Source: Ianthella basta (Eukaryota > Porifera > Demospongiae > Verongiida > Ianthellidae). Taken from it: a DNA stretch of 64,000 bases. The notes under the pieces are model-generated. The model did no database searches and was not told where the DNA came from. It was given only the letters and a program-made list of their open reading frames with translations. Positions 53,195-64,000 of the stretch are shown one piece after another. A program made the position numbers and the translations under genes. Every line of letters begins with the position of its first letter. Position 1 is the stretch's first letter. The stretch is taken from the NCBI GenBank assembly GCA_964019415.1, contig OZ025887.1, positions 3,155,306 through 3,219,305 on the forward strand. Reading direction: 5' to 3'.

Positions 53195-56100
53195 ATGGCA
53201 GAGAAGCACGCGCTCGATCAGTTCTCTCAATCTGCAGACGGTTCGAACGCTCAGGCTCAGTGGTATAGCGCCAACGATCCAAAGAGGAGGAAAGTGGACC
53301 AGCAGATGGCCAAAGCCAGTGTGGATCCTCATAACGCTCCCGCCTCGCGGGTCGTACACGCTCGGGCAGTGCCGGACGGCTGCACCTTCCAGATGCTGGT
53401 ATCATCGCTGGCGAGGTTCGGAAAGATCAGGTAAGGGGAGGAGTCCTGGTGTCGTGTGGGGGTGGGTGGCAAGCTACGCTGGCTAGTTTCTGCGATAACA
53501 CTGGAGGTGCCTGTGCAGGTGTTAAAAAGTACAGTTGTTAGAGAGTATACCCTGTCTAATGCATTGTACTCGGCCAAAGTAGCTTAAAGACAGCAGTGGT
53601 CTATTCCTGTGTGGTTTTGGCCACTGTTGGCGTAGTGCGCGCGGAGAGCTGTGTGGTCGAGGTGCAAGGCAGCAGCAGTTCATCCTGTGCTCCTGCACTG
53701 CGCAAGCCAGTACTGCTGTCATGCCAAAAGTGGTCCTGGCCAAATCTGGTCCTCTGAAGCACTTTTGGCAACCAAATTGGTTCAATGGCAAATTTTATTA
53801 GCCCAAACTAAAGGGCCATGTTGGCAGTCCAAAAGTGTTTGTAGTCTTTTGTCAGCATGTTTACTTCACAGAACTTCCAAGTACTGACTTTATCATCCAT
53901 CTAAAGTAGTGTTACATTCTGCTGCTGGTGATGTCCCGTTGTAAACAAAAATGTCAGCTAATTCAATGCTTAACGGCATTTATTTTGCTCATACCATTCT
54001 TTCCATCCCTTGCATGCTGCTTTTGCTTCTCAAGTAAGAAATCTAGCCATTGTCAACGACGAACTCAGTGTCTTTTTTTTAGAGATTGGTCTCTCATGGT
54101 GTTCCACACAGCAAGGCAAGGTACTGGGAGACATCCTGCACCAGATTGCCAGCTTTCTCTGCCTCCTCGGTAACCTTGCAGAATCACTCCATCTCTTTCT
54201 CGACTACCCTAGAGATGATTCGTCCCCAAACGAGCTTAGACTACTTGTATGTCACTTGGAACTAGCTCCCGCCCCAACCAGCTTTTGTCCCCATAAAGAC
54301 CTTTTTGTGACACTACGAGTATAGTCTCACTAGATGGGGTTGTCACTAACTGGACTGCGGTAGCCTTGAAGGATTGGGGCATGCTGTCATCCACCTGTAG
54401 TGTCCTTCACTAACCTGTACAGCTGCCACCCCTCCTCCCCCCAGCTACATTACCATGATGCCGCGTCTCAGACAAGCTCTTGTTGAATTTGAGCGTCCTG
54501 AGGATGCCCTCAGTTGTGTCCGCAGCACTGCTGAGAGCCAGCTCTACATCATGGAGCGCCCTATCTTCTTCAACTTCTCCACCAGCAGGGAAATCACTCG
54601 GTGAGCACTGTGTGTGTCTGTGAGCATTAAAGGCATTGTACCTACATGAAAGCACTAGGGTGTCTTGCAGTTTGGGTGTTCTCTGATGGCCTTCCACCCA
54701 TTGTCACTGCTCCCGTGCATGCCATGTGCAGGTCACCTTATGGCTACGCACCGGATTCAAACCAGGCTCCACCAGACGAGCCTCCTCCCAACCATATCCT
54801 CCTGTACACTGTGTTTAATCCCATGTACACTATCAATGTGGTGAGTGGTGCTTGTACAGGCCTGTTGGACGGTCCATCAGCACTCTGTTGCACAGATGAT
54901 GGCAGTGGTCAGGTTTCTGCATGTCCTGTTTCTCTACAATGTGTTCAGGATGTAATACATACCATCAGTAGTCCGTATGGAGTGGTGCAGAGGGTGGCCA
55001 TTTTCAGAAAGAACGGAGTCCAGGCATTGGTGGAGTTTGACAGCAATGCATCTGCCTTGCGTGCTAAGGCCAACCTGGATGGAGCAGACATCTATGCTGG
55101 CTGTTGTACACTGAAGATAGAGTTTGCAAGGGTGAGCATTGTCCCGGCTGCTGGCTGGGAGTTGCTAGAATGCTTCTGGTGTGGTGTGTATTGCAGTTGT
55201 TGTGTTTTGTCGTACATGCAGACACAGCGAGTCAATGTGTTCAAGAATGACGACATGACGTGTGACTATACAATGCAGGGTGAGTGGTACATACGGGGTG
55301 TGTATAGAAGTGTGTGTTGTCTGCCACTCCTTGCGCAGCAGGCTAGCACAGGCACAGTTGCAGTATGCCTCCCGCACTCACTGCACCCGCCAGCCGTCCC
55401 ATCCCCACCACCTCATGCCGCAACACAAGAGCCCGCCGCACACTGTGTGCACACTGCCCAAGACATACAGACTGTCCCTTGAGAACAGTCCCACGCTTAC
55501 TCTAGCACTACACTCACGCCAGTCAGGCTGAACTCACCAAGTACCTCCCTACTCTTGTTTGCCTGCCACCACACATGCAATGCTGTTCCACCCAGATCCA
55601 AGATGGCTGCAGCAGGTACAGCCTGGTGCCCATGTCCCAGGGCAGATGGGGAATGCAGGTGTACCTGCTCCCTGGGGTCAACTGTGGAGCATGCAAAGCG
55701 CCATGATGCCTGCTTACCAAGCATACTACGGGTTAAATGTGCCAAGACCAGCTGTAGGCCTTGCTCCACAGGTGGGCAGTCACTTGGGAGGACCCGCTGT
55801 TAGCACTGGCTTCAACCCTGGTGCCCCTTCTCCGGCCTTTAATCATGGGCAGACAGCAGCAGTAGTACCAATGCAGGCTTGGGGCCAGCATCGTCCAAAC
55901 CCTCCATCTTCCCAGATTCCTCCCCAGTCTGTTCAGCAACCCCCTTCTGAGCAGTCATCAACTGAGTACCAAGTAGTGCAGCAGGGACCACCTAACTGAG
56001 GCTGAGGTGTGCAGGGTGGAGAGGAGTGCCCTCGTGGCTGCAGCAGCTGCTTCAAAACTCTGCACTTCTTCTCTCTTGTACTGCTGCTGCTGCTAACTCA

Positions 56101-57688
56101 GAACTTGCTTACCTGCTACATACATGACAGTGCACGCACTCTCATGCTTTCTTACTCACAGGCCAGCGGATGACCAGCATTCGTCCACCTGCAATACAGC
56201 AGCAGCCTGCAATGGGCTTCCTCCAGCAGGCCTACCCTCAGGCACCCTTCCAGCAACAGCAGCAGCAGCAGCCACCGATGGCCCAGGGTGGACCACAGCA
56301 GTTTGGTGAGTCTTAGCAGCAATGGTGTGCTGCAGGCAGTGTATCATCTCCTTTCTCCTGTTGGAAATGGCTGCAGTCCCGCCAAGTGGTCCGGGAGCCC
56401 CTATGACTGGGATGCAGTACAACATGCCTCCTGGCTCACCTGCCATCCCTGGGTCAGTTGTGATGGTCTATGGTCTGGACAGCCAGAGGATGAGCTGTGA
56501 CAGGATCTTCAATCTGTTTTGCTCCTATGGCAATGTGTGGAAGGTCAAGTTCCTCTTGAACAAGCCTGGGACTGCCATGGTCCACATGGACAGCCCTCAG
56601 GCAGCCAAGAGTGCTATTCAGTTCCTTACCAAAGTCAAGCTGTTTGGCAATGAACTTGAATTGGCGTAAGTGTATGCTGCATTGCTGGTGTGATGGGCCG
56701 AGAGGTATTCAGGGTTGCAGCTCTGCAATTCTCCACCTTATAGGATCTCAAAGCATGACTTTATTGCTGACCATGGTGCTATGGCAGACCCTCTGCCCGA
56801 TGGCTCCCCGTGCTGGAAGGACTACTGGCAGTCCAGGAACAACAGGTACGGAGTTCTTGCAGCCAGCCAACTGTGTGCATTTCCTGTTGTGCTCATTTGA
56901 GGAGTTGTAGGTAGTCTCTTCAATGTGGGCTAGCTGGTTTATATCCCCAATCACTGATTTGTCTCCAGGTTTCTCACTGCTGAGGGTACTAGTAAGAACC
57001 GCATCATAGGCCCAAGCCGAATACTTCATTTCTACAACGCTCCACCGGATGCAACAGAGGAATCCCTCAAGGATATCTTCACAAAGTCAGGTGCAATCCT
57101 TCCAAAAGGCATCAAGTTCTTCTCCCAAGGTGGCAAGAGTGCCACTGGACTGATGGAGTGGGACACTATTGAAGAGGCCCTGGAGAGCTTTGTAGTAGCC
57201 ACACACACAACAGTGCAGGCCAGTGGTGAGTGCTGTACATATATTGACCCTCTTTACACATAATACTTAACTCATTAGCACTAAGTTTTTCGAAGAGCGA
57301 AGCTCACCATGTGCTGAGCCAAGTGTAACCATGGTGCTTTCTGCTGTATTTTGACAATTTTCATGAGCCACTGGGTTCTGTCTTAGACAGCCTCCCTCAT
57401 GTGGCAAGTAATTTGAACTCTCAGTTGCTAGTAGATGTGATTTTGTGCCCTGTAAAATTGACAGAGTCTTAAATTCTGTGCTTACAGTGAAGTGAACCCC
57501 ATTGTTGTTAAAACTGTCACAAGTGTTGCACAATATGATAGGTAGAATACCCTATATGTGCACAGTGTTAACTTAGCAGTTGACACTGAGTCAGTCCCAA
57601 GTGTTAGTGCTGCATGCTGTTCCTTTCTGCAGATACTCGTGCTTACACATTCAAGCTGGCTTTTTCACCTCTTACCACCATTGAGTGA
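53195..57688 (+). CDS. HNRNPL: hnRNP L-type RNA-binding protein, 4 RRMs, 10 exons
   Basis: Exons 53195-53430, 54445-54600, 54732-54840, 54949-55131, 55222-55279, 56162-56305, 56377-56665, 56744-56845, 56969-57225 and 57633-57688 join in phase to 529 codons. RRM1: SRVVHARAVPDGCTFQMLVS ... SYITMMPRLRQALVEFE. RRM2: PPPNHILLYTVFNPMYTINV and VQALVEFDSNASALRAKANL. Next a Gln/Pro-rich linker (PFQQQQQQQPPMAQGGPQQF). RRM3: SVVMVYGLDSQRMSCDRIFN. RRM4: SRILHFYNAPPDATEESLKD, ending YTFKLAFSP. Also diagnostic are TQRVNVFKNDDMTCDYT and YWQSRNNRF, as in hnRNP L and LL, which bind CA-rich RNA and regulate splicing in the nucleus. A possible alternative exon lies in the 0.88-kb intron (55596 on). The RRM spacing matches vertebrate hnRNP L. 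Confidence 0.9.
55596..55999 (+). CDS. Candidate alternative exon of the hnRNP L gene
   Basis: An acceptor CCACCCAG at 55590-55595 follows the phase of exon 5 (G then AT CCA AGA), and the frame stays open for about 130 codons rich in Pro, Gln, Gly and Ala (DPRWLQQVQPGAHVPGQMGN, SSQIPPQSVQQPPSEQ), ending at TGA 55997-55999. It could be an alternative terminal exon giving a protein with only RRM1-2, or a short cassette using a phase-compatible donor near 55655. Low-complexity composition limits confidence. Confidence 0.45.
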
Positions 57689-58420
57689 CGTGCTGCCAGA
57701 ACCACTGTGTAGTAACACATGCATTATCTTATTCTGGTGTATCATTTCTAATACCATGCTCTTGCTGCATGCACAAGACATTAAGCAGTGTGTATATGTA
57801 GCAGCAAACATTGACACGTGCATAAGAATCTCTCAATGAGCTCACCCCCTTTCACATGCGCATGGGATAATGGCTTGCTGCTGAGGCTGAGGTGATGTGC
57901 GGAGGATCTGTAGGCAGGCCATGCACCAGTCCAGAGACTTCCTAATACTTGTGAACTGAGCTAAACTTACCCAGCTGTCTGTGGCCTTGAGGCTTGGCAC
58001 CTGCTCCAGGTGCACAGGGCAGCTGGAGGGTAAGGAGAATGGGGCACGAGTTAGATGCCCACTGGGTTGAGCTTCATGCAGCATACTGTTGTGTCAAAAC
58101 TTCCGTTCCCTGCGTTTGTGCTTGCAGTTTGTATGGGGTGCATATGACACTGCAGCTGCTGAGAAGAACCAGTGTTGCTCTTGTGTGGCTTATATAGCCA
58201 TTTGTTTAGCATGTGCACCTGCAAGGTGGTGGATGATGTTACTTGTGCTGTGTGGCACTGGATCTAATAACAGCTACATACAGAGGGGTAACGGAGAAAG
58301 ATATTTCCACTCGTGTTGAGCATCACTTGGGATTTAAGTAAAATCATAATGAACAATGACAGCAAACATTTGCACACATAAAAGGTTGCTCATGCTCATG
58401 CTTGTGAAACACAAAAATGT
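57689..58420. other. Intergenic stretch between hnRNP L and RhoGEF 3' ends
   Basis: No gene recognised. A minus-strand open piece at about 58060-57980 followed by GTAAGT has no identifiable domain. Confidence 0.45.
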
Positions 58421-60174
58421 TCACTGTTTGTGAAATAATTTCTTGATGAGTCTCCCAAGTCCTTTCTTGCCTTTATTCTTGCAAGCAGTGTTGTCAGTGG
58501 AGTGGATGTTCAGTAGAGACATGCATTGCATGCTCTGGACAGACTTCGCTCCAACAGGAGCAGTGTAGTCACTGTAGCTCTCTGTAGTCAGGAGTTGAGG
58601 GGTGGACATGCAGAGTTGCTGTTGAGACTGTATGGATCGCACAGGTGGGCTGCAGTGGCTGGTTGTGTCCTTGAAAGCTGCATCTTGTCTCAACTGTGGA
58701 TGGCTGAAGGTGGTGTCAAGTGGTGAGGCAGAACTGGAGGAAGACCAGGAAGCACCACTCCATCGATTAATCTTCCTTGGTCTCCTTCGCACTGAGCCTA
58801 ATCTCCTCCTGTTTCTGCTAAGCTGTCTGTAGTCTTGCACAATGTGGCAGTGGGTTGCTTGCAGGATTGCACTGTCTAGCTTGCTCAGTTCTGCCTCCAA
58901 CAGCCTCAATGCATGTCCCAGCAGAGGGGCATAGGGCAACCGTTGGAGGAGCTCCTTCAAGAGAAGGCAGTAGCGAGGCAATCGCTGCACTGGAGTCAGC
59001 AAGTAGGCAAGCAAATCTAGACCCTTGCACTGGGGGTCTTGTAGACATGCCTATACAGATGGAAATGGGAATAATAATTGTTGATAAATGTTCACTTCTT
59101 CAATCTCATTTGGACATGACTATATATGAAATGTGCTAACCTCATACACTGTTCTGAAATAGGAATCGCTCATGTACTTGTGCAGAATGTGACATGATGT
59201 TTGGAAGCTGTTCATGTATGCACAGTAGACACTGGAAAATCCAACCTGCAGGGTGGGTAACATACAGAGAGTAATGGAGTCAAGGGAGACGCCCAGCAGT
59301 TGCCTTAGCATGTACTCACCTGTCTAGACCTGAGGAGCTGCAGGAACACTCTCCCAATTTCCTCTTCGTCATTATGAAAAGCAGACTTGAAATCTTGCAG
59401 CAAACTGGAGTGGATCGAAACAAGCTGCTCCAGTTGTGCAGGAAACAACAGCCTGGGGAAAGAGTACAAGCAATACTTAATTTACTTAATACTTAAATTA
59501 CTACTTAGGTATGATGTGTTGCTACTAGGTTGTGGTGCATGCATGGTGTTTTGTAGCTTACCTGAAATCTCTATGTGGGACGGCATTGCTCCGCTCCATG
59601 GGGCTCATGAACACATCCAGGATGGTGTGTAGGGAAGCTAGGTAACTCTCTTCTGTGTCTACCAATTCCTGGTAAACTGCCCAGAACGCCTTTCCCTTGC
59701 TAGCCCTACCAGTCTGGTCGCTGTCTGCATTATTGTGTTGATTCGCAGCTTGTAAACGCCGTCTCCTGTGATAGTTGGTCAGGTTGGTGAAAGCACGCGG
59801 GGTACCGACGTCGCTGTAGCTGTCACTCTCTAGTAGCTGGCATGGGCTAGGCTGCACTTGGACCAGCCGCGACCGAGCAGCGACGTGTGGCCGGCTACCC
59901 TCCATCACAGGCCCACAGCTGCTGAGCGGCTCTGCTACAGGAACTGCTGCAATGGCAGCGGAAAGAACAATGTAAGCAGTTGTCGTCCATTGCTGTCTAG
60001 CTAGCTATAATTATGAGATTGCTCACCTTCTAATGTACTTGCTTCCCTCAGCTGCAGGGTGGAGGACTCCTGACGCGGACTTGGGCTGCGGTGCAGCAGC
60101 ATTTGGCCCGATTCCTCCATCAGGTACCAGCCAGTCGACGTAAGGGCGCTGCGGAACGAACCAGAGTAGGCCAT
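58421..60174 (-). CDS. Dbl-homology RhoGEF, apparently without a PH domain, 5 exons
   Basis: Exons 60174-60027, 59946-59562, 59452-59320, 59245-59141 and 59050-58421 join in phase to 466 codons. The DH domain runs from about residue 150: conserved region 1 AVYQELVDTEESYLASLHTI, then LLFPAQLEQLVSIHSSLLQD, then YMNSFQTSCHILHKYMSDSY, and conserved region 3 GLDLLAYLLTPVQRLPRYCL with LLKELL. After the DH there is a Ser- and Arg-rich tail with no PH-like pattern, ending in a polybasic segment KNKGKKGLGRLIKKLFHKQ that could bind acidic lipids in place of a PH domain (inference). The N-terminus is Ser-rich and low in order. The family catalyses GDP/GTP exchange on Rho, Rac or Cdc42; the specificity is unknown. 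No vertebrate orthologue is assigned. Confidence 0.8.
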
Positions 60175-60409
60175 TCTGTGATCAGAATTGCATGTATCTG
60201 AACAAGTGATAAATGCCGCCTAGCCGAGCGTGTGGTATTTATCATGTACAGACGTGTTATCTGGCGTCATTCGTGTTTGTATTCCGCGCGCGGCGTTAAT
60301 GACGTAATATTATTATTGCAGTACGTAAGTCACCTGATCCGAACAAGATGGATCATTTCTGTCCCCTAGTCATGATCTCGCATTCGTCTTGAAGAGCCAC
60401 AGGTACACC
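60175..60409. promoter_or_regulatory. Bidirectional promoter of RhoGEF and ankyrin gene
   Basis: A 235-bp space between divergent ATGs, with CCGCGCGCGGCG (about 60285-60296) and no TATA box at a consistent place. Confidence 0.35.
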
Positions 60410-61576
60410 ATGGCTTTCGCATTGAATGACGACAAAGGAAACAGGACTGACGGAGACAAGCTAGCGGAGTTACAGCGAAACTGCCGCGAGGGAAGCCTGA
60501 AGTACTTGGAAGAGTTTTACTGCCAGGATCACTTAGCCATCAGTTATTTCTACCTGCCACTGCCCGGTCCCAAGGGATACACTTTGCTGCATGAGGCAGT
60601 AGAGGTGAGAGACAGAAATACGCGGAGCTGTCCGCACTGCAGCCATGCGCGCTCACATTATACGTACACACGCCCTCCCACACAATGTGGTGCTCACATA
60701 GTACCCAACTAAGTGAACAAATAAAGGTTCACTGTCTAGATGGACCTGAGGTGTTCATACACCATGACTGAGGTAATGAAAAAAGTGTGCACAGTTGATA
60801 AACTAGAGTGATTGGCTGAGTTCTGAAGATCAGCCTCCTAATGTCTTGATTCCCATGCTGATGTCTCTGAGATAGAGCAATGTACGTAACAGCTTCTGCT
60901 GTTGTTGGCAATATGTATTTCTTGACAGAGTAGAAAGCAGGACATGTGCATGGAGCAGTGGACCACTATACTAGAGTTGCCTAGTAGACGGGAGTCTACA
61001 AAATGGAGGTTTGCTACATGAGACTAAAAGTTACCTTTTGTTGACAAAAGTCATTTGCTAATGGACTTTGTATTTTGTCTGTGACATTAAAATCACACCC
61101 TATGTGTGGTGTCCTACAGGCAATGTTCGTTCAAGCAATGAGATACAGACCAACTAATAGTTAACTTAAAATAGTGTGCAGTGAGGATTTGTACTAGGAG
61201 TATGGAATGCATCATGTCTTCAACGGTTCATGTTGCTTTCATTGGCTCAGCTGCAGCTGTGCCAATACACAGACACATACACACTGTGATATGTGCTTAG
61301 TAGGTCACTATTAATGCTTCTCTTCCCTATAGAATGACCAGCTTGAGATTGTGCACTTTTTGCTGGTGCATGGCGTTAACCCTGATGTACGGTGCAAGTC
61401 CAACAATCAAACACCTCTCCATGTTGCGTGCCTAAAAGGGCATGTTTACTGTGTCCAAGACCTCTTGCAGTTTGGTGCGGACATCAATGCTGTGGATGAC
61501 CAGCGGCACAACTGCTTCCAGAAGGCAGAAAGAGGACGGAAGAAAGACCTCATCCTTCCACTCCTAAGAAGCAAAG
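60410..61576 (+). CDS. Ankyrin-repeat protein, first two exons (3' part unresolved)
   Basis: Exon 1 60410-60604 (ATG in ACCATGG) and exon 2 61333-61576 join in phase: MAFALNDDKGNRTDGDKLAE ... KGYTLLHEAVE, then NDQLEIVHFLLVHGVNPDVR, TPLHVACLKGHVYCVQDLLQ and FGADINAVDDQRHNC. Three ankyrin repeats (TLLHEAV, TPLHVAC and a final weaker one) are clear. A donor GTGAGC follows AAAG at 61576. Later exons are expected but none is convincing; a minor open piece at 62912-63077 (SLKAAMQRAVKHLCRVCKSA) does not fit the phase. Repeats of this type bind proteins; the role is unknown. Confidence 0.65.
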
Positions 61577-63443
61577 GTGAGCAGCACTTTAATACTCGTG
61601 TACAAGATATTTTGCTAGGGTAGTCTGCACCGTGATAGATCAAATGGACTGATTTGGGTACAAGTTGTTTTGCAGCTGTTGGAATCAATTAAGACGAGGT
61701 AGTTCTGTCATCATTTGAAAGAGTCTGTGATTGGTTTGGTCAACTGCTTGTAAACAGACCACACCACACAGAAGAATAATTGACAGAGTGGCAACAGTCA
61801 CCTGGAGGTTAGATGTGCCTTTGCCAAGATTAGTTTAAAGAAAACAGTGGGTCTTCTTTCAAGTTGATGGTCAGTCACCATCTCACATTTCACTCACATG
61901 CTGGCTGTTCTTGGTCCACTGTGGAGAGATGTTGAGTACGATGTATGCATTTGATGGAAGAAGTTGTTCCCTTTGTGGTGATCTCTTCATGGTGATGGTG
62001 ATTCATGTTGTTCAGAGGCACCTTACCCCGACATGCATTTTGTAAGAATACATAGCTGTAGTTGCAGGATCAGGCAGCCTAACAGCTAGACACCAGAAGC
62101 CACACTTTTGGAGTCAATTCTGGTATTCAACTATTCAGTTATTAGAATGGCTTATAGAAAATGAAAATGTACCCTATATGTGAATTTGATCAACTGCAGT
62201 AACTACCGCACCACAGGGAAATGCCTAGAGAGGATACTTTGGGAATGAGCTATAGAATGTCACAAGAATTTTCTAGAACTCTTTACAGATAGTAATTTAG
62301 CAAATCAGAGTACAGTTTGTGACTTAATCACCAGGTATCGTGTATATTTGGTCCAGTGGCCTATTTTTGTTCATGTCGAAAACTTACCACAGATTAACTG
62401 ATTCAGCATTACTTCATTGCCTTGCTAAAAGGTTAACTTTCAGCATTGATATGTGGCATAGCAGATGTTGGCCAAAGTATTATGTACGTATAATTTTATG
62501 CTTACATACCATCATAGACCCAAAATGTATGTCCATGTACAAGGAATTAGGAATGTCGAGTCACCTCCACAGAAATGAAGTACATATACATTTAACGGTG
62601 CTGAGTGGCTTTTGTATGCTTTTCGGATGGCCATTCCTAAATTCCTTTTGATTTTAGAAAATTTTTATTATCCTCGTTTTTACAGTTCATGCTGCATCAC
62701 TTTCTTCTTGAACTGGCTAAGGCCATACGTTATGCGAACGCAACAAAATGGCGGCATTGGGGTACCTTTAATACACAGGTACACAGACTTTGTACTCGCT
62801 ACAGCGCTGTACCAATTGGATTTCCACCGGTACTCAGATCCTAGTCCTTCACATTCGTGCACAAGTCCTTGTATGGTACGTGTCACAAGAAACTTACGTG
62901 AGTCCACCGAATTCTGCTGATATTCTGCACAGCAGCCTCAAAGCTGCCATGCAGCGCGCCGTGAAGCATCTGTGCAGAGTTTGTAAATCAGCTGTGCAGT
63001 GTCGGAAGAATGTTTGTGCTCAGTCTCCAGTGTTTCTGAACCAGTTTCACGGAATGTCTGCTAAACAAACATTCTAGCACACGAAATGGTTTCTGTACCT
63101 ACTTCAGCAAGCATGGTGGGCAAAGATTCTAATTATGTGTATTAAACACTCAAGGACTACATGCGAAGTCGTTCCTAACCTGACTGACTTCATATCAACA
63201 ATAAGTAATAATAATTATAGCAACAAAGAATGACAAGAACAGCATCAATTTTCCAACTGGTTTCGATTCGTTAGTGTGAGCCAGTGGAAACAAAGATGGC
63301 ATCGTACAAAGTAGGGTAGCTACACCATTTCCAGTACAGCGCCAATACCACCAGGACACTTAGTAAAAATATACGTCGCACGAAACAGACAGGCAAAACT
63401 TCGAGCTAACGCCACACTTGGTTGATACTTGCACTAGCAGGGT
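61577..63443. other. Mostly non-coding region with repeat traces
   Basis: No gene supported in 1.9 kb. 62605-62660 (GGCCATTCCTAAATTCCTTTTGATTTTAG) resembles 35097-35135 (GGCCATTCCTAAATCACTTTTAATTCTA), so a dispersed repeat is present. Confidence 0.45.
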
Positions 63444-63990
63444 TTAAGAATCCGCAGCCAAAATGGGACGAGCGCCCTTTGTTCGGCGGCTGGACACCGA
63501 TTCCTTCTCCCTTATCTCTTCCGGAGCGTCAAGAGTTGGCAGGAAGTAGGAGGAGCTAAGAATTGTATCATCTTCGATTGCGTGCCAAATTTGAGCGGTT
63601 GGCCAGATCTGCTTGCAGAAAGATACATTGAACTCATTGGTGATCGAATTGCTTGCACTACAATAGAAACTAACGTTTGTGCTTGAAAGAAGTTAGTACA
63701 TTTCAATACATATTAGTTACTGCAGTTGCCAATTGTCGGACAGCAGCATAATATGCATACTTTGGTTGCTGATTTAATTTCACAGGCGATAGCTAGGCAG
63801 AGTGAAGGCAGACATACCTGTGCAGATTGATACTGGAGAGGCGGATGAAGGAGTTTGCGCCACCTGTGGAACTGATGAAGAGGGCACTTGAATTTGCTGT
63901 AACAGTTGTTACAAATGGCATCATCGTTGTTGTATAGGGCTCTAGCAACCTTGTCCAGTCCTTTTGTAAGTGCGCTGAATGTTGATCCAT
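63444..63990 (-). CDS. Unrecognised 128-aa protein, 2 exons
   Basis: Exons 63990-63818 and 63657-63444 join in phase (129 codons with stop) with a GTATGT donor and a TTGTAG acceptor. The start context is AACCATGG, favourable. The protein begins MDQHSAHLQKDWTRLLEPYT, has VTANSSALFISSTGGANSFI, NEFNVSFCKQIWPTAQIWHA and SSSYFLPTLDAPEEIREKES, and ends with a basic tail RRTKGARPILAADS. No known motif, signal peptide or clear membrane span. Upstream exons beyond the window cannot be excluded. Confidence 0.5.
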
Positions 63991-64000
63991 GGTTGCAATG

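Noticed and set aside
62790-63077. Possible last exon of the ankyrin gene
   Set aside because: The acceptor phase from exon 2 gives a quick stop; kept only as an unplaced open piece.
1-64000. CRISPR arrays, bacterial operons, tRNA or rRNA genes
   Set aside because: The window is eukaryotic with spliced genes; no array, cloverleaf or rRNA segment was noticed.

Overview
The window is eukaryotic and metazoan. Protein-coding genes are split by short introns (mostly 60-500 bp, GT-AG), packed closely on both strands, and interleaved with many transposable-element remnants and microsatellites. The gene set (a RIN-type SH2/VPS9 Rab GEF, SIVA, a DPF/requiem BAF subunit, RCCD1, MED16, BUB1-type kinase, hnRNP L, LSM1) is animal-specific or animal-like. 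Gene compactness and sequence divergence fit an early-branching invertebrate such as a sponge, but the lineage is an inference; no marker here fixes it.

Layout. 1-5.4 kb is repeat territory: the tail of a retroelement polyprotein, then a complete Mutator-like DNA transposon (1505-5382) with 42-bp perfect terminal inverted repeats and an 8-bp target duplication. It carries a frameshifted MULE transposase and a Ulp1 protease/PHD-finger module. 5.8-12.1 kb holds an intronless F-box gene and an 11-exon VWA-domain gene (both +). 12.3-24.4 kb is one long minus-strand gene, MED16, whose introns hold a palindromic-MITE cluster and a decayed Ty3/gypsy-type element. 24.6-30.1 kb has RCCD1 (-), SIVA (+) and DPF (-). 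30.1-31.8 kb is LINE and MITE debris. 32.05-36.24 kb is a BUB1/BUBR1-type kinase (-), followed by a small unrecognised gene (-) head-to-head with a TMEM79-like MAPEG gene; a tandem paralogue lies 2.4 kb further on. 41.7-51.2 kb is a RIN-family gene (+). LSM1 (-) and hnRNP L (+) follow as a head-to-head pair 72 bp apart, then a DH-domain RhoGEF (-) head-to-head with an ankyrin-repeat gene (+), and an unrecognised two-exon gene (-) at the right edge.

Themes. The genes form no operon; they are housekeeping, transcription, chromatin, mitosis, RNA-processing and signalling genes. Four head-to-head pairs share intergenic spaces of 55-235 bp, so bidirectional promoters are a recurrent feature. Exon models were built by hand from splice signals, reading phase and family resemblance. 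For VWA, SIVA, DPF, LSM1, hnRNP L and RhoGEF, and for RIN from its third exon on, summed exon lengths are divisible by three and reading phases agree. Exon ends in MED16 and BUB1 are partly approximate.

The most notable items are the MULE with transposase, Ulp1 and PHD modules; the families of TA-flanked palindromic mini-elements; the 34-bp minisatellite that is open in several frames on both strands; a DFG-to-DFS change in the BUB1-like kinase; and a proline-rich insert inside a VWA domain.
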